From: Acanthamoeba lenticulata
Lineage: Eukaryota; Discosea; Longamoebia; Acanthamoebidae
Assembly: GCA_002179805.1 (NCBI GenBank)
Contig: NAVB01000156.1
Coordinates: 1-64,000 of the forward strand
Reading direction: 5' to 3'
Length of the DNA: 64,000 nucleotides
The notes under the pieces were generated by a model. That model was not told where the DNA came from. It did no database searches and worked only from the letters and a program-made list of their open reading frames with translations. Both the position numbers and the translations under genes were made by a program. Shown here piece by piece: positions 22,603-32,513 of this stretch; the first letter of the stretch is position 1; every line of letters starts with the position of its first letter.

Positions 22603-23969
22603 ATGGAGGCTCTGCGACGCGTCGGTTGGGGTCTGCTGTCGGCGAACCCCGACGGGCGAAAGGAAGAGGATGCGCTCAACATGGCCCTCGCACTCTCCCT
22701 TTCAGAAGAGGAGCAACGCAGAGGTACTTTATTGTGCCTAAGCCCTTCCACTTGGTGCTGACTGCTCATTATCTCTGCTGCCCCCATACAGAGGCCGAGC
22801 ACGACCACTACCTCACGTTATTGTGCGAGATGGGCGAGAATGCCGCCGTCCCGGGTAGCGGTAACGAGCCTGTGGACACCAGCCCCGAAACGACTACAAC
22901 AACAACGACGACGACTGCAGAGGCGGCCGTGGCGTCGCTGCCAAAGGACCTGCGCCTGTCGCTTCAGCGAGCGCTCCAGGAGAGCGAGGCCTCGCACCAC
23001 CAGGAGCACAGCCAGCAGCTGACCACCGCCTGCAGTGGTGGCAAGGACGACGGTGACGGCGACGACAACATGGCGCCGTCCGAGGTGCTCGAGCTCGACC
23101 CGCAGGACGCCGACCGCCTTAGCTCGCGTACGGCCTCGCCTGCCCGCCCAGCCACAGCCGCTCATGACTGACCGGCTAACCACACCACACAACACAACAC
23201 ACAGCGCGCATGCTGTCTCTGGGCGCCGGGTTCGACGAGAAGATGCAGCGGATCGCGTCCGCGTTTGACCTGTCGTCCCTGCGCAGCGCGTTCTCGCCGC
23301 GCGTCAACAACGACGACGACCCAGAGACCCTCAACGCCGACGCCCAGACGCAAGCCCTCCGGCGGCTCCAGCGGCGGCTGCACAAGTTCACCCTCGTCGA
23401 GTACACCATCAGCGGCGATGGTACGTATCTTCTCCACCACAACGCGTATGAACATCAACACTCACGCTCGGCCATGCGTGTGTTCAGGCAACTGCCAGTT
23501 TGCGTCGTTGTCGGACCAATTGTACAGGACGCCCAAGATGCAGGGCGTCGTGCGGCGGCTCGTGGTGCAGCAGCTGACGGACTACCCGGACTACTACGCG
23601 CGGTTCGTGCCGGGCGACTACAAGTTCTACTGCTGGAAGATGAGCCAGAACCACGTGTGGGGCGACCACCTCACGCTCCAGGCGGCGGCCGACCGCTACG
23701 GCATCCAGATCTCGCTCATCACCTCGTACAAGAACGGGGCCTACATGCACATCATGCCACGCGAGATCAAGTCGTGCCGTATCCTGTGGCTCTCCTTCTT
23801 CGGCGAGCTCCACTACAACTCGCTCTACACGGAGGAGGGTATGTGCTTGCCCCCCTTTTACCACAACGCAACACGAGAACAGATATGCTCATTTTGTGCT
23901 ACTCGTGTAGACATTGCCCTACGGCGGCGCATGGACGATGAGAACAACGCTGCCTGCATTTTATTTTGA
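22603..23969 (+). CDS. OTU-family deubiquitinase with ubiquitin-interacting motifs
   Basis: A cysteine protease predicted to remove ubiquitin. The catalytic region is intact: ISGDGNCQFASLSDQLY supplies the D-G-N-C nucleophile segment, WGDHLTLQAAADRYG the middle strand, and FFGELHYNSLY the catalytic His. Two UIM-like helices precede it: EEDALNMALALSLSEEE near residue 22, and LRLSLQRALQESEASH about residue 95; both fit L-x-x-A-L-x-x-S. A T-rich linker (nine Thr codons) separates them. A helix before the OTU fold reads RRLQRRLHKFTLVEYTI. Four introns; the donor inside GDG|NC is GTACG. ATG 22603 is the first ATG giving the UIM in frame. The stop at 23967-23969 is followed by an AT-rich tract with AATAAA near 24048. 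UIMs suggest preference for ubiquitin chains. Confidence 0.9.
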
Positions 23970-24180
23970 CCTGCTTGAGGTCACCCCAGGGCAACTTCTT
24001 TTTTGTGGTCCATGAGCATGAATGCTGTTTATTTTTGTAAATATTTAAATAAATTAATTAATTGAAGAACGCGGGCGGAAGAGAAAGAGGAGGGCCGAAG
24101 TATACAATAACTGTCTTTGTTTAGAAGTTCATGAATTAAACCACCGGATCCGTTTTTCCGGTCCTGGGCTCAAGAGCGAT

Positions 24181-24516
24181 TTAGCAGGGGAAGGTGGGGC
24201 CAAAGGCCTTCTGGAGGCAGGGGCAGCAGGTCGAGACGCTGCCGCCGAGGCAGTTGAAGCAGGCGTCGGGGTTCTCCTTGAACTGCTTGCACTCAGGGAA
24301 GCAGTTGGCCAGGGCACCAGCGCACTCAAGGCCGAGCTCGATGTTGCAGTCACCAGCCTTACTGTTCTCGCAAAATCGCGAAAAGCGAAGACGATTAGCT
24401 CCGAGGAGGAACGGAAAAAAAGAGCGAAAGCGAGCGGGGGCGTACACAGGCTCGGCGGCGTAGGTGCAGACGACAAGGACGCAGAGGAGAGCGAGGGCAG
24501 CCAGGAGGAACTTCAT
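24181..24516 (-). CDS. Small secreted cysteine-rich protein
   Basis: Two exons. Exon 1 is a signal peptide (MKFLLAALALLCVLVVCTYA) ending AEP. An intron with a GTGTACG donor (about 24371-24447) joins in phase to NSKAGDCNIELGLEC. The mature chain is about 62 residues with ten cysteines, including a CC pair and C-P-C, and ends ...KAFGPTFPC at the stop 24181-24183. The even Cys count and small size suggest a disulfide-stabilised extracellular or phagosomal protein. The spacing has some likeness to saposin-type helices, but I could not match it to a family with confidence, and no activity should be assumed. Confidence 0.72.
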   Translation of the reverse strand: MKFLLAALALLCVLVVCTYAAEPVYAPARFRSFFPFLLGANRLRFSRFCENSKAGDCNIELGLECAGALANCFPECKQFKENPDACFNCLGGSVSTCCPCLQKAFGPTFPC

Positions 24517-24717
24517 GTTGTATTTTATCGGTTGGTAATAGACAAGAGTACGGAAGTTGGGGCAAGACTTTGCTTGCCTTCATTTCATCCGATGGGCCAA
24601 TGAGCGAACCGCAAGCTCCCTTGTTTTATCTGGGAAGGCGGTCGTATCGAGAGTGCGAATTGGTGTACGAAGTTCGAGCGTCCGTGGGCGCACCAACGAC
24701 GTTGGGCAAGACACGCG

Positions 24718-26273
24718 TCACCGCTCGACTGGAGGAGAACCCAGGCGAAGGTTGGTGCGGCCGGTCGGACACAACTCGTGAACCGGACACTCCTGCTCAC
24801 AGTCAGCTGAAAGCGCGTGAACCGCCTGCCACAAGCGTGAATTGACCGTACCGCGCACTTGGGGTAGGCGGGGGTGCAGATGAGTTGGCCAAAGCCGACG
24901 AAGAGATTGTTGATTGTCTTCCAGTGCTCGTGAGGCAGCCACTCTTCCAATTGCTGCAATGACACCAACAGCGATGGTGAGTCGCAGCAACGGCTTGGAC
25001 TACCGAAACCACGTGAACACGCACCTTGCGTGTGGCCTCGGGCGTCGTGGAGTGAGCCCACCCAAGCCGGTTGCTGATGCGGTGCACGTGGGTGTCTACG
25101 CCGATGCCCTCGGTCTTGCCCCAGGCGTACTGCATGCACAGGTGGGACATCTTGGGCCCCACGCCGGGCAGTTCGGTCAAGCCTGTGCGTCATGTCGGTA
25201 CATCATTAGCGAGTGCAGGCTCGAGAAGTGGACGTGGCGCAGCGCTTGCGTGCCTTTGAACGTCGATGGGATGTCATCCCGGTAGCGGCTGTGCAAGATC
25301 GCCGCCGTCTTCTTGATATTTCTGCACACCAAGAGTGAGACCAAGAAAAGGAGGGCCTGGGAGGAGCGGAAGTCGCACTTGGCCTTCTGGGCATAGTACG
25401 TGACCGGCTTTATCAGTCTGGCGATGTCCTCCTCAGCGGTGTTCAGGACGGACTCCACCTGCGCTTGGCCAAGCGAGGGACACGATCAGCTCCGAGCCAA
25501 AGAAAGAAGGAGCCCTAGCCGGACATACACTGACCCCATTGGGCAGGTTTTGCTGTAGCTGTTGCATGGCCTTGTGCGTGGATTGGTCCCGCGTCTGACT
25601 ATGGCACCAGTAAAGGACCGCTAAGGCTGCGACCAAGTGAGAGGGGGAAAACGAACCTTGACAACATCAGACCCACCAAGGTCTGGAAGCGTTGAACCTG
25701 CCCCACATGTTGTTGAGGACGCGAGATCCTGACCCAAGAAAGGTTAGAGCGTACCTCTGGCGGTGCTGCCGCGTCAGCCATGGAGCCACAGCCCATCGTG
25801 TCCACCGGAGCCTGCATGAACGCAGGGCGTCAACTTTCGCGCTACTCACATAGCTCGGTGAGGTGATGAACCTTATGATCGGCTCTGAAGCGGACAATGC
25901 GATCCCATACTTCTCTCCACCCCACCGGAGCCCGTTGCCCAGGCTCAGTGGTGCCAAGTCCTCCCCACTGCAACAGCCTTCCTGCTCCTCTTTTCATCGT
26001 TGGTTCTGCGGCTGTCTTAGTTGGCTGAGGCGCTGCTGAAGGCATCGGCTGAGGCTCGTTCGTTTCTTCAGGCTGGTAGGCGATCTCCAGCCGCGGCTTA
26101 CCCTTTTCCTCGGCCTGAGGGAAGGCGGTCAGGATGCAAGCTATGCCGTAATTCTACGTGATTGGGCACAACCGTACCGAAGGTTTTGTGGTGAAGAAGG
26201 AGTGCAGGTTCGTCTGCGTCTTGGATTTCTTGGATGCACCCAGTATAACACTTGCTTGCGCTTTGCGCTTCAT
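24718..26273 (-). CDS. NTH1: Endonuclease III / NTH1 DNA glycosylase with N-terminal PIP box
   Basis: Bifunctional base-excision repair enzyme for oxidised pyrimidines. The core is complete: [29 protein letters not shown], the helix-hairpin-helix [21 protein letters not shown] with the catalytic Lys, [16 protein letters not shown] with the catalytic Asp, and the iron-sulfur ligands [17 protein letters not shown], spaced C-x6-C-x2-C-x5-C as in the family. Acceptor GAGCAG before GAGTGT is chosen because it restores that spacing. Exon 1 (26178-26273) encodes 32 residues including QTNLHSFF at 20-27, a canonical PCNA-interacting box; it joins across a 63-base intron to 26114 with phase 0 kept. Exon 2 ends at 25872 with a GTTCAT donor. 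About eight introns. A nuclear, replication-linked role is inferred. Confidence 0.88.
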
Positions 26274-26454
26274 GCTTCTAACCTTTGCGCTTCCTGCCGA
26301 GCCGTTCAAGAAGCGTGCCTGTCCGGCGTGCCAGGCATTCCTGCCAAAATCTCAGGGAACAAGCGTTGTTTTTCTGGTATTCGAAGAATTCTGAGCAGAC
26401 AGTGATAGCTCGCGTGCGAGGAAGTCTGTGTGATTGTCGTTTAGCGCAGGACAA

Positions 26455-26510
26455 GCCACCTGGACGTGCTCAGTGGACGCGGCAACGGCTGCCCCTGAGC
26501 CTGCAACATG
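26455..26510 (+). pseudogene. Relic of the 27-residue ankyrin-like repeat
   Basis: The bases read SHLDVLSGRGNGCP then a stop, and align with the HLDVLQWARANGCPW repeat of the intact gene near 15.2-15.4 kb, including the run gccacctggacgtgct and aacggctgccc. One-base loss and a short internal deletion break the frame. It lies between the NTH1 start and the BPI-like gene, with no surrounding open frame. It is read as a decayed single repeat copy. Confidence 0.55.
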
Positions 26511-26577
26511 CTTAATGAAGTGGCATAAGTGCGCGCAGTTCTGGGCGTTTTTTACTGCACCAATGTATAGCTATACA

Positions 26578-28564
26578 TCAACGACGCAAGTCGCTGGCCG
26601 AAAGAAGGACACTGGTGGGGGGAGTAAAGGTGACGTTGGACGTGATGGCAAGGTAAGAGTCGTGCGCGCGGGTGGATAATGTGGGATTGCTCAGGCTGAT
26701 GCCCGCCACAGAGGGGATCTGGACTCCCACACTGAGGGCCAAATTGACCGCCACTCGTACAACATTCTCACAGATGAAGTCAAAGCTCGGGTTGAGTGCG
26801 GCAATGTCAATGTCTCCAATCTTGGACCACTGTTGACAAAATGTTAATCCTCTCACTTGTAAGGGACTGTGAAAGGACGCATACCATCAGTCTGAAGTTG
26901 CAGCTAAGATCAGCTACCTTGGCCCAGACAAGATCGTCGGTCAGCTGAGCCTGTGCAGGCAAAAGTGGGCGGGCGCCATCAGCAACTGCACCAGATGGAC
27001 ACACAGGAAAACGTACTTGAGCAAGGAACTGCAGCTTGAAGCCGAGGGCAAAGCAGGGCACCCAGGTGTCGTTTCGGATGGCATAGACTGCGACTGAGCT
27101 CAAACAGTCTCCTTCCACGCCTTGAGCAGTGAATTTCAAGGTAGGCGCGAGGTCCATGGCAGCGATCTGCAGCCCCATTGGGCAGCTGGGACAAAACGAC
27201 AATCCCGGCAGTAGAGCTGGAGACCGTTTTCTGTTAACCCTAAATGTGCCTTACAAGAGTAAGTCGTGGTTGACGTACCTGTCCACCAGAAGGTGTTCAA
27301 CCTGATGGGCGCCCAGATAGGCAGATTCTGGTGGTCACATGTCAATCAGTAATGAAGACGGCACGCAGGTCGAGAGAGCAAGCTGATGTACCTCCTGAGT
27401 GATCTCATACTGGAGGATGCCGGACTTGTAGAGAGCAAAGAGGGCAGAATTAGGCACCGCGCTGTCCACCAGGATTTGAACCATCTCCTGATTAACCGTA
27501 TCTGGCATCGGTCCGACCGAGTTGGGCATAAAGCTTTGGTTTGCCAGGTGGAATTGCCCAAGTGAGTTGATTGTGAGATAGTCGGGGCCAAGGGTGGGCG
27601 GTGCGACAAAGGCGTAGTCGAGCTGCAGGTCGCCCCACGCGCCCTTGAAGTCTTGAACCATGGGAAGACTGTGCAGGACAGGGTTGATTTTCTGCAGAGG
27701 GCTGGCGGTTAGCCTTGGCTCATTCTGATGGGACACTGGAGGTGAGTACATTGTTAATAATGTTCGTTATAGCTGGTCCGATGGCATTTTGGACTGCGTC
27801 TTTAATCACTTGCTGAAGGACGTTGAGGAAGAAGTCGATCAACCAACTGACAGGAAAAGTGGAGAAGTCAGTTGTCTGCAGTCTCATTGGCAGCATTCAA
27901 CGAACCTGGGGCCTCCATTCTCCTGGATGGTAAGTGAGCTGATGCTGCACGAGGTTGACAGGACGTTGAGCGTGGGCTGTCCCTGGCTACTATTGGTCAG
28001 CTGCAAAACGAAGCCAAGGCTAAAACCGGAGGCTCCAATTTGGAGGCCTCCACTGCCCGTGAGGTGCGGCCAGTTCTCCTGATAATAGCCGAAGTTGGTG
28101 TTGACCGTAGCGCCAGCGTTGTCCCTGCCAACGAAGCGCTTCAGGTCAGCCAGGTATTGGGTTATCTGTTCAACTGGCGAGTCGGGAAGGTACACTGCAA
28201 TAGAGATGCCGGTTCCGTTTTCAATGGTGACCCCGGAAGAGTTGGAGAGCGAGAGGCCAGACAAACTGAGATCGGTAAGTGTCCAGTCTATGTTGCCCAG
28301 GATGCCCGCAGGGGCAGTTCCTTTGAGAACGGGCACGGTAATTGTTAAGTGTTGTTCCAGGAACTGCAGCCCCACCTGCTTGGCGTAGTCAAGCCCTGAT
28401 TTAAAGCTGCGGTGAGCGAGTGGTCGAGCAACAAAGCGTTTGTGCTGTTACGAACCAGATTGGGCCACGGTGACCTTGACTCCTGGTCGAGGAGCTTGCG
28501 CAGCAAGGCTAGCAGTTACAAGGAGAAAGAAGACTATCACGCGACATAACGACCGCACGCCCAT
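26578..28564 (-). CDS. BPI/LBP/CETP-like lipid-binding secreted protein
   Basis: ATG 28564 opens a signal peptide (MGVRSLCRVIVFFLLVTASLAAQ). The following exon starts GLDYAKQVGLQFLEQHL, where the family's N-terminal barrel begins (PG(L/V)..R.T..GL.Y). Further blocks typical of the fold are ILGNIDWTLTDLSLSGLSLS, GLQIGASGFSLGFVLQL, WLIDFFLNVLQQVIKDAVQNAIGPAI, GAWGDLQLDYAFVAPP and YLTINSLGQFHL. A second barrel with LAPTLKFTAQGVEGDC and FICENVVRVAVNLALSVGVQIPSV follows. Members bind bacterial lipopolysaccharide or phospholipid in a boomerang-shaped pocket; in a bacterivorous amoeba a role against ingested bacteria is an inference. Many N-x-S/T sites agree with secretion. About eight short introns. 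Stop at 26578-26580. It is head-to-head with the C2 gene, 291 bases apart. Confidence 0.84.
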
Positions 28565-28855
28565 CTTCGAGCGTTTGAGAGAAAAAGATCGAAGTTTCTT
28601 GTTCGGTTCTTGTCCTTTCTTGGCAAGGAACCTTTTTTGAAATAGAGAAAAGCGCCTTTTCTTTTCGTTTTTCACCGCAGGGAATGTTTCCTCGACATGT
28701 TATGGCACACTTGGTGGTTGGACGGCCATGTCCGGCCGGATTCGGCACCAACAGCAAGGCGGCATTCCGTGAAACTAGCCTAGACGTTCTATCGAAGAGC
28801 TGAGTTCTCATCACTACAATCACCACTAGTACACGGCAAACACAACATAGTCATC

Positions 28856-29897
28856 ATGGGGTCGTTGCGCGTTCAGATTCTGGCGGCCCGAGACCTTCCA
28901 GTGAGGCGCAGTGGTAACCCTCACTCATTCCTTTGTCGCTTTCCTAAACAAGCGTCAACACAAAGTGTCCTCGCTCAGGAGCAAATGAGTCCAACCCCTA
29001 TTGCAAAGTGAGCGTGGTGCGGTCAGAAGGATCGTCCAAGAAGAAGGTCGGCAGAACGTTCAAGACCAAGAGGTTCAGGAACAGCGTGCGTGTTTCATTC
29101 TCCACTGTCCTTTCGCCGTTGGCAACCTCCTCATTCGCGTCCTCGTTCAGTTGAATCCGGTTTGGGACGAGAGCTTCAAGGTGGACTTGGGACACAACCT
29201 CGAACAACATTTCCTCTACGTAGACGTCCAGGACAAGAGGAGCAGGTTCCTGCCAGGTAAGTCTGTGATTGTCGCAGCAGGCGTTATAGTCAGCTGACCA
29301 CGGCGGAGCGCAGACACCCTGCTGGGCTCCGTGCTCATCCCTCTCAATTCTGTGAGCGGCAGCGAAGAAGTGGCCTGGCACCAACTGTCCAATGTGACCC
29401 AGAAGGGCGAGCTTCAGGTAGGATGTGACAAGACAAGGCCTTGTTTTATCGACGCTCACATCCCTTCTCTCCCTTGGTCTCAACAGGTGGGGCTCCTATG
29501 GAAGCAGCTGCCGCCCAAAGCAAAGAACGCTACGGCCAAGCGCACAGCGTCGTCCTCCGTCGCACTGTCCAAGTCCAAGCCAAAGGGCTCCCGCACCGCG
29601 CAGCATGGGAGCCCCGCACTGGACTACGACGCCGACTACGCCTCCTACACGCCAAGCCACCACCACCACCACCACCATCAGCACCACCATCACAGCGGCC
29701 ACCACGACCATCATCATCATCACTGCGGTGACAGCGGCGGCGGTAGCAGCCACCACCACTACAGCCATAGCCACGACTACGGCGGTGGAAGCAGCCACCA
29801 CTACAGTCACTACTACGGCGGCAGCTCCTCGTACGATGGCGGCGGGTCGTCGTCATGCGACGGTGGCGGCGGAGGTGGAGGCGGCTCGTACGACTAG
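28856..29897 (+). CDS. C2-domain protein with His/Gly-rich tail
   Basis: Five exons. Residues 1-130 form one C2 domain: MGSLRVQILAARDLPV, then SNPYCKVSVV, KKVGRTFKTKRFRNS, LNPVWDESFKVDL, FLYVDVQDKRS and LLGSVLIPLNSV. Several of the loop acids that bind calcium are present (NPVWDE, VDVQD), so calcium-dependent phospholipid binding is likely. The last exon encodes WKQLPPKAKNATAKR, then a low-complexity tail: His runs (29661-29735) passing into Gly/Ser/Tyr/His repeats and a run of Gly ending GGSYD at 29897. The tail may bind metal or self-associate. No membrane segment or signal peptide, so cytosolic. The DNA under the tail is a CAC/CAT and GGC simple repeat. Confidence 0.86.
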
Positions 29898-29953
29898 GAG
29901 GCTCGGCAGGGTGAGGAGTATGTTGTTTACTCTTGCTCGTCCTCTTGATGATA

Positions 29954-31733
29954 TCAAGAACGGAGAGGAGGCTCCGGATTGAGGGTGAACGCTGCGGGGA
30001 GGCGCGCTTCCTCTGCCAGCTTCTTGAGGTGGAGGTAGACGTTGCTCTTGGCGTGGGCCCACAGCGCCTGCGGCACGTCTTTGTACACGATCCGCAGAAT
30101 GTCCTCATCCGTTCGTGCCCCGTTCTATGAACGATCACAGGTAGGTCAGCGTGAGAAGGCCAAACAACAAGGGGGCGAGGCTTGACGCGCACTTGCGTGA
30201 TGGCGGCGAGGATCTCGTCCTCGCGGGCCTGGCGGTGTGCGAGATACGACTGCAGGAGGCCGCACGGGTCGTAGTTGGGCGAGCCGTGGGCTGGGATGGC
30301 CAGCGCCGGGCGCAGGTCGATCATCCGCCGCGTTGTTTCAAAGTAGGCCCGCATGTCGCCTCCGGCCCTGCCCACGGTGAAGTAGTGAGCATTTCCGTTC
30401 ACGACTGCTCGTGCTCAAGAACTGAGGCCAACATGAGGCCAAATACGGACCTTGCGTCCAAGACAGCCGAGCCTACGCCCACGATGTGGTCGCCGGCGAG
30501 GAGGACCCGTGCGTTGCGCTCCCACAGGGCCATGTGGCCTTCGGTGTGGCCCGTGGCCTCGAGCACCTCCAGGTGCAGGCCGGCCGATGAGATGAGCACC
30601 TGCCCGTCCCGGACCACCACCTTGTCGAGCGCCGTCTCGATACGGCTCATGGTCTTCTCGTGGCAGAGCAGCTTGGCCTTGGGGAAGAGACTGTGGACGA
30701 GGTCGAGGGCCTCGCAGTGGTCGTGGTGGTGGTGCGTGAGGAACACCATGACCTCCAGCTGGTCGCCGGTCTCGGCCAACACGGGCAACAGGCGCCGCAG
30801 GACGGCCTCTGTCTGCGCGCGGCCGGCTGGCGAGGCGCCCGGGTCGACGATCACGCACTGGCCCTCGCCTCGCACGACGACCTGGGCACACGAGGGTGGT
30901 GAGCTGTGAGGCTCCCCTTGTAGGCGAGAAACGAGAACATCGACAACGTTAGCGGCAACGTCGATGCGCGCGTACCAGGTTTGTGGTGGTGAACGGTCGC
31001 AGGGTGTTGGAGGGGATGGGCACGACGAACATGTGTGGCGCGTACTCGATGTCCAGAGCCACGCCCAGGGGATGGCCGGTGGCAGCTTGCTTGATGCAAT
31101 GCGCTACGAACTCTGTCGGACCAACGATCAAGCACAGCAGCAGCATCGGTCAACTACTTGTCGACGGCATGCTGGGCCTGAAGAGATGGTGCTCGCACCT
31201 TCAGTGGTCGGCAGAGCGTTGACCCATCGCAGCAGCTGCAGAGTGAGAGGCTCGAGGAGCCACTCGCCTGCCTGAAAGCGTCGCAGCGCCTCCACGACCT
31301 GAGGTTGTCTCCAGGTCAGTGTTCCTTTCCCCCGCCCCTCAGGGCCCTCGCGCACCTCAATGGCCTGCATAGGTTCAGCACACTCGGCCAAAAGGCGCTC
31401 TGCAGCTGCACCCCGTACGTGCAAGCAGTGCTTGGCTCTACTCGTTCTGCACTTGATGTTTAACCTTCCAAGGCTGGATTTAAGAGGAGGAACGTACTGG
31501 CTTTCGATGAAGACAGGCAGGTCAAACGTGCCTAGGTGGATGGCTTCTTGAAGGTCGTGCCCACCCAGCTCCTCCTCGTCGGGCAAACGGGCAAAGGGCG
31601 CACAAGCATGACGCGAATCGGCGGTGCTCACGCGAGTTTGCATGTAAAGCAGCACTGTTTGTTTGGTTGGTTTCCCACCATCTGCAATGCTCAGGACGCC
31701 CCTCCCTCGCTGCCCCTCTCGGCTGCTCGCCAT
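29954..31733 (-). CDS. Metallo-beta-lactamase-fold hydrolase, LACTB2-like, with N-terminal extension
   Basis: The C-terminal half carries the fold's metal ligands: CVIVDPGAS, FLTHHHHDHCEALD (H-x-H-x-D-H), ATGHTEGHMAL, LLAGDHIVG and IPAHGSP. After it comes a helical stretch (ILRIVYKDVPQALWAHAKSNVYLHLKKL) like the winged-helix end of LACTB2, an endoribonuclease. Upstream exons from ATG 31733 read VLSIADGGKPTKQTVLLYMQ, EEELGGHDLQEAIHL, RFQAGEWLLEPLTLQLLRWV and HPLGVALDIEYAPHMFVVPI. This arrangement resembles plant proteins that have a Nudix-like module before the lactamase domain, but I see no Nudix catalytic box. About six introns; exons between 31300 and 31500 are uncertain. Stop at 29954-29956. 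Substrate not established. Confidence 0.8.
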
Positions 31734-31834
31734 TTTCTTTTCTGTTTTCTTCCCGCATTTGCCTTGGTGAAGTTCCACGCTGAATAACAAAAAATAAAAA
31801 TAAATAAAAATAAATAAAAATGCTTGTTGGACTG

Positions 31835-32410
31835 TCACTCCAGCCACTGTAGTTGACCCCACGAGCCCAGCTCGAGGGTGGTCTTGCCGTGCACCGCCTG
31901 CTCAAGCACGATCAGCTGGCGCAGAAAGCCGTCGTTGGGCATAATCACCCGCCGCTGGGTCTTGGTGTGGTGGAAGGCTTCCTTGAGGGTCATGCCGTGG
32001 TGCTTCACGAGCCACGACAGGACCACCGTAGCTGAGCGCGAGATGCCATATTCGCAGTGTACGAGCACTGCCGCCCCCTCTTCCCTGGCTTTGTCTATCC
32101 CCCCCCCCCCCAAAACCCCACCACAGCCCTTTGACCATGTGCCTTGGCAGAGCATAAGCGTGGTGGGTAGTGTACTTATAAAGTCGTGAGCTTGGTTGAA
32201 GTGTGCGGCAATGTCGGTGCCTCGTCGGTCGAGGATAGGGATGTGCGAGTAGGTGATGCCCTCCCACTGGTTCCCTTCCCGCTCGGTCACGTTGAGGACG
32301 AACCGGATGTTGTGCGCCCGCAACACCTCAGGGTCTTGCGTCGAGAGCCTGCTGCTGAGGTAGAGAAAAGACTCAAGAATCACGCTGGGCGCCGTCTCGT
32401 CGTTCTCCAT
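31835..32410 (-). CDS. Dual-specificity protein phosphatase
   Basis: Two exons. ATG 32410 begins MENDETAPSVILESFLYLSS, the usual start of a DUSP domain (I..FLYLGS). HNIRFVLNVT and THYSHIPILD-type strands follow, then the general-acid loop ILDRRGTDI, and AHDFIN joins across the intron to KAREEGAAVLVHCEYGISRSATVV. The signature HC-x5-R is intact with S after it, so the enzyme should be active on phosphotyrosine and phosphoserine/threonine. The C-terminal helix reads LKEAFHHTKTQRRVIMPNDGFLRQL. The intron (about 32097-32176) has a GTACAC donor and, on the sense strand, a run of 14 G. No kinase-interaction or CH2 domain, so an atypical DUSP. The stop lies 1.8 kb from nothing else on this strand; the F-box gene ends 104 bases upstream. 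Confidence 0.88.
   Translation of the reverse strand: MENDETAPSVILESFLYLSSRLSTQDPEVLRAHNIRFVLNVTEREGNQWEGITYSHIPILDRRGTDIAAHFNQAHDFISTLPTTLMLCQGTWSKGCGGVLGGGGIDKAREEGAAVLVHCEYGISRSATVVLSWLVKHHGMTLKEAFHHTKTQRRVIMPNDGFLRQLIVLEQAVHGKTTLELGSWGQLQWLE
32097..32176 (-). repeat. G-rich tract in the phosphatase intron
   Basis: On the sense strand of the phosphatase gene the intron carries GGGGTTTT followed by 14 consecutive G (plus-strand C run about 32099-32112). Four G-runs are available, so a G-quadruplex in the pre-mRNA is possible. The acceptor ATAG follows the G run directly, replacing the usual pyrimidine tract. Confidence 0.7.
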
Positions 32411-32513
32411 GAGGTCGTCACTAACAAGAAACAACAACCGGCCACACAAACAACCGTTTTTTCACCTAAAGTGGACTTTGTGCGGTTCCGAGACCATCAA
32501 CTTCATGACTGTC

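Noticed and set aside
26154..26177. A 24-base intron (GTACGG to TAG) as the first NTH1 intron
   Set aside because: Too short for splicing; the acceptor at 26115 gives 63 bases and also keeps the phase.
29496..29810. Minus-strand Val/Met-rich frame over the His-rich tail
   Set aside because: Reverse reading of CAC/CAT repeats; hydrophobicity is an artefact.
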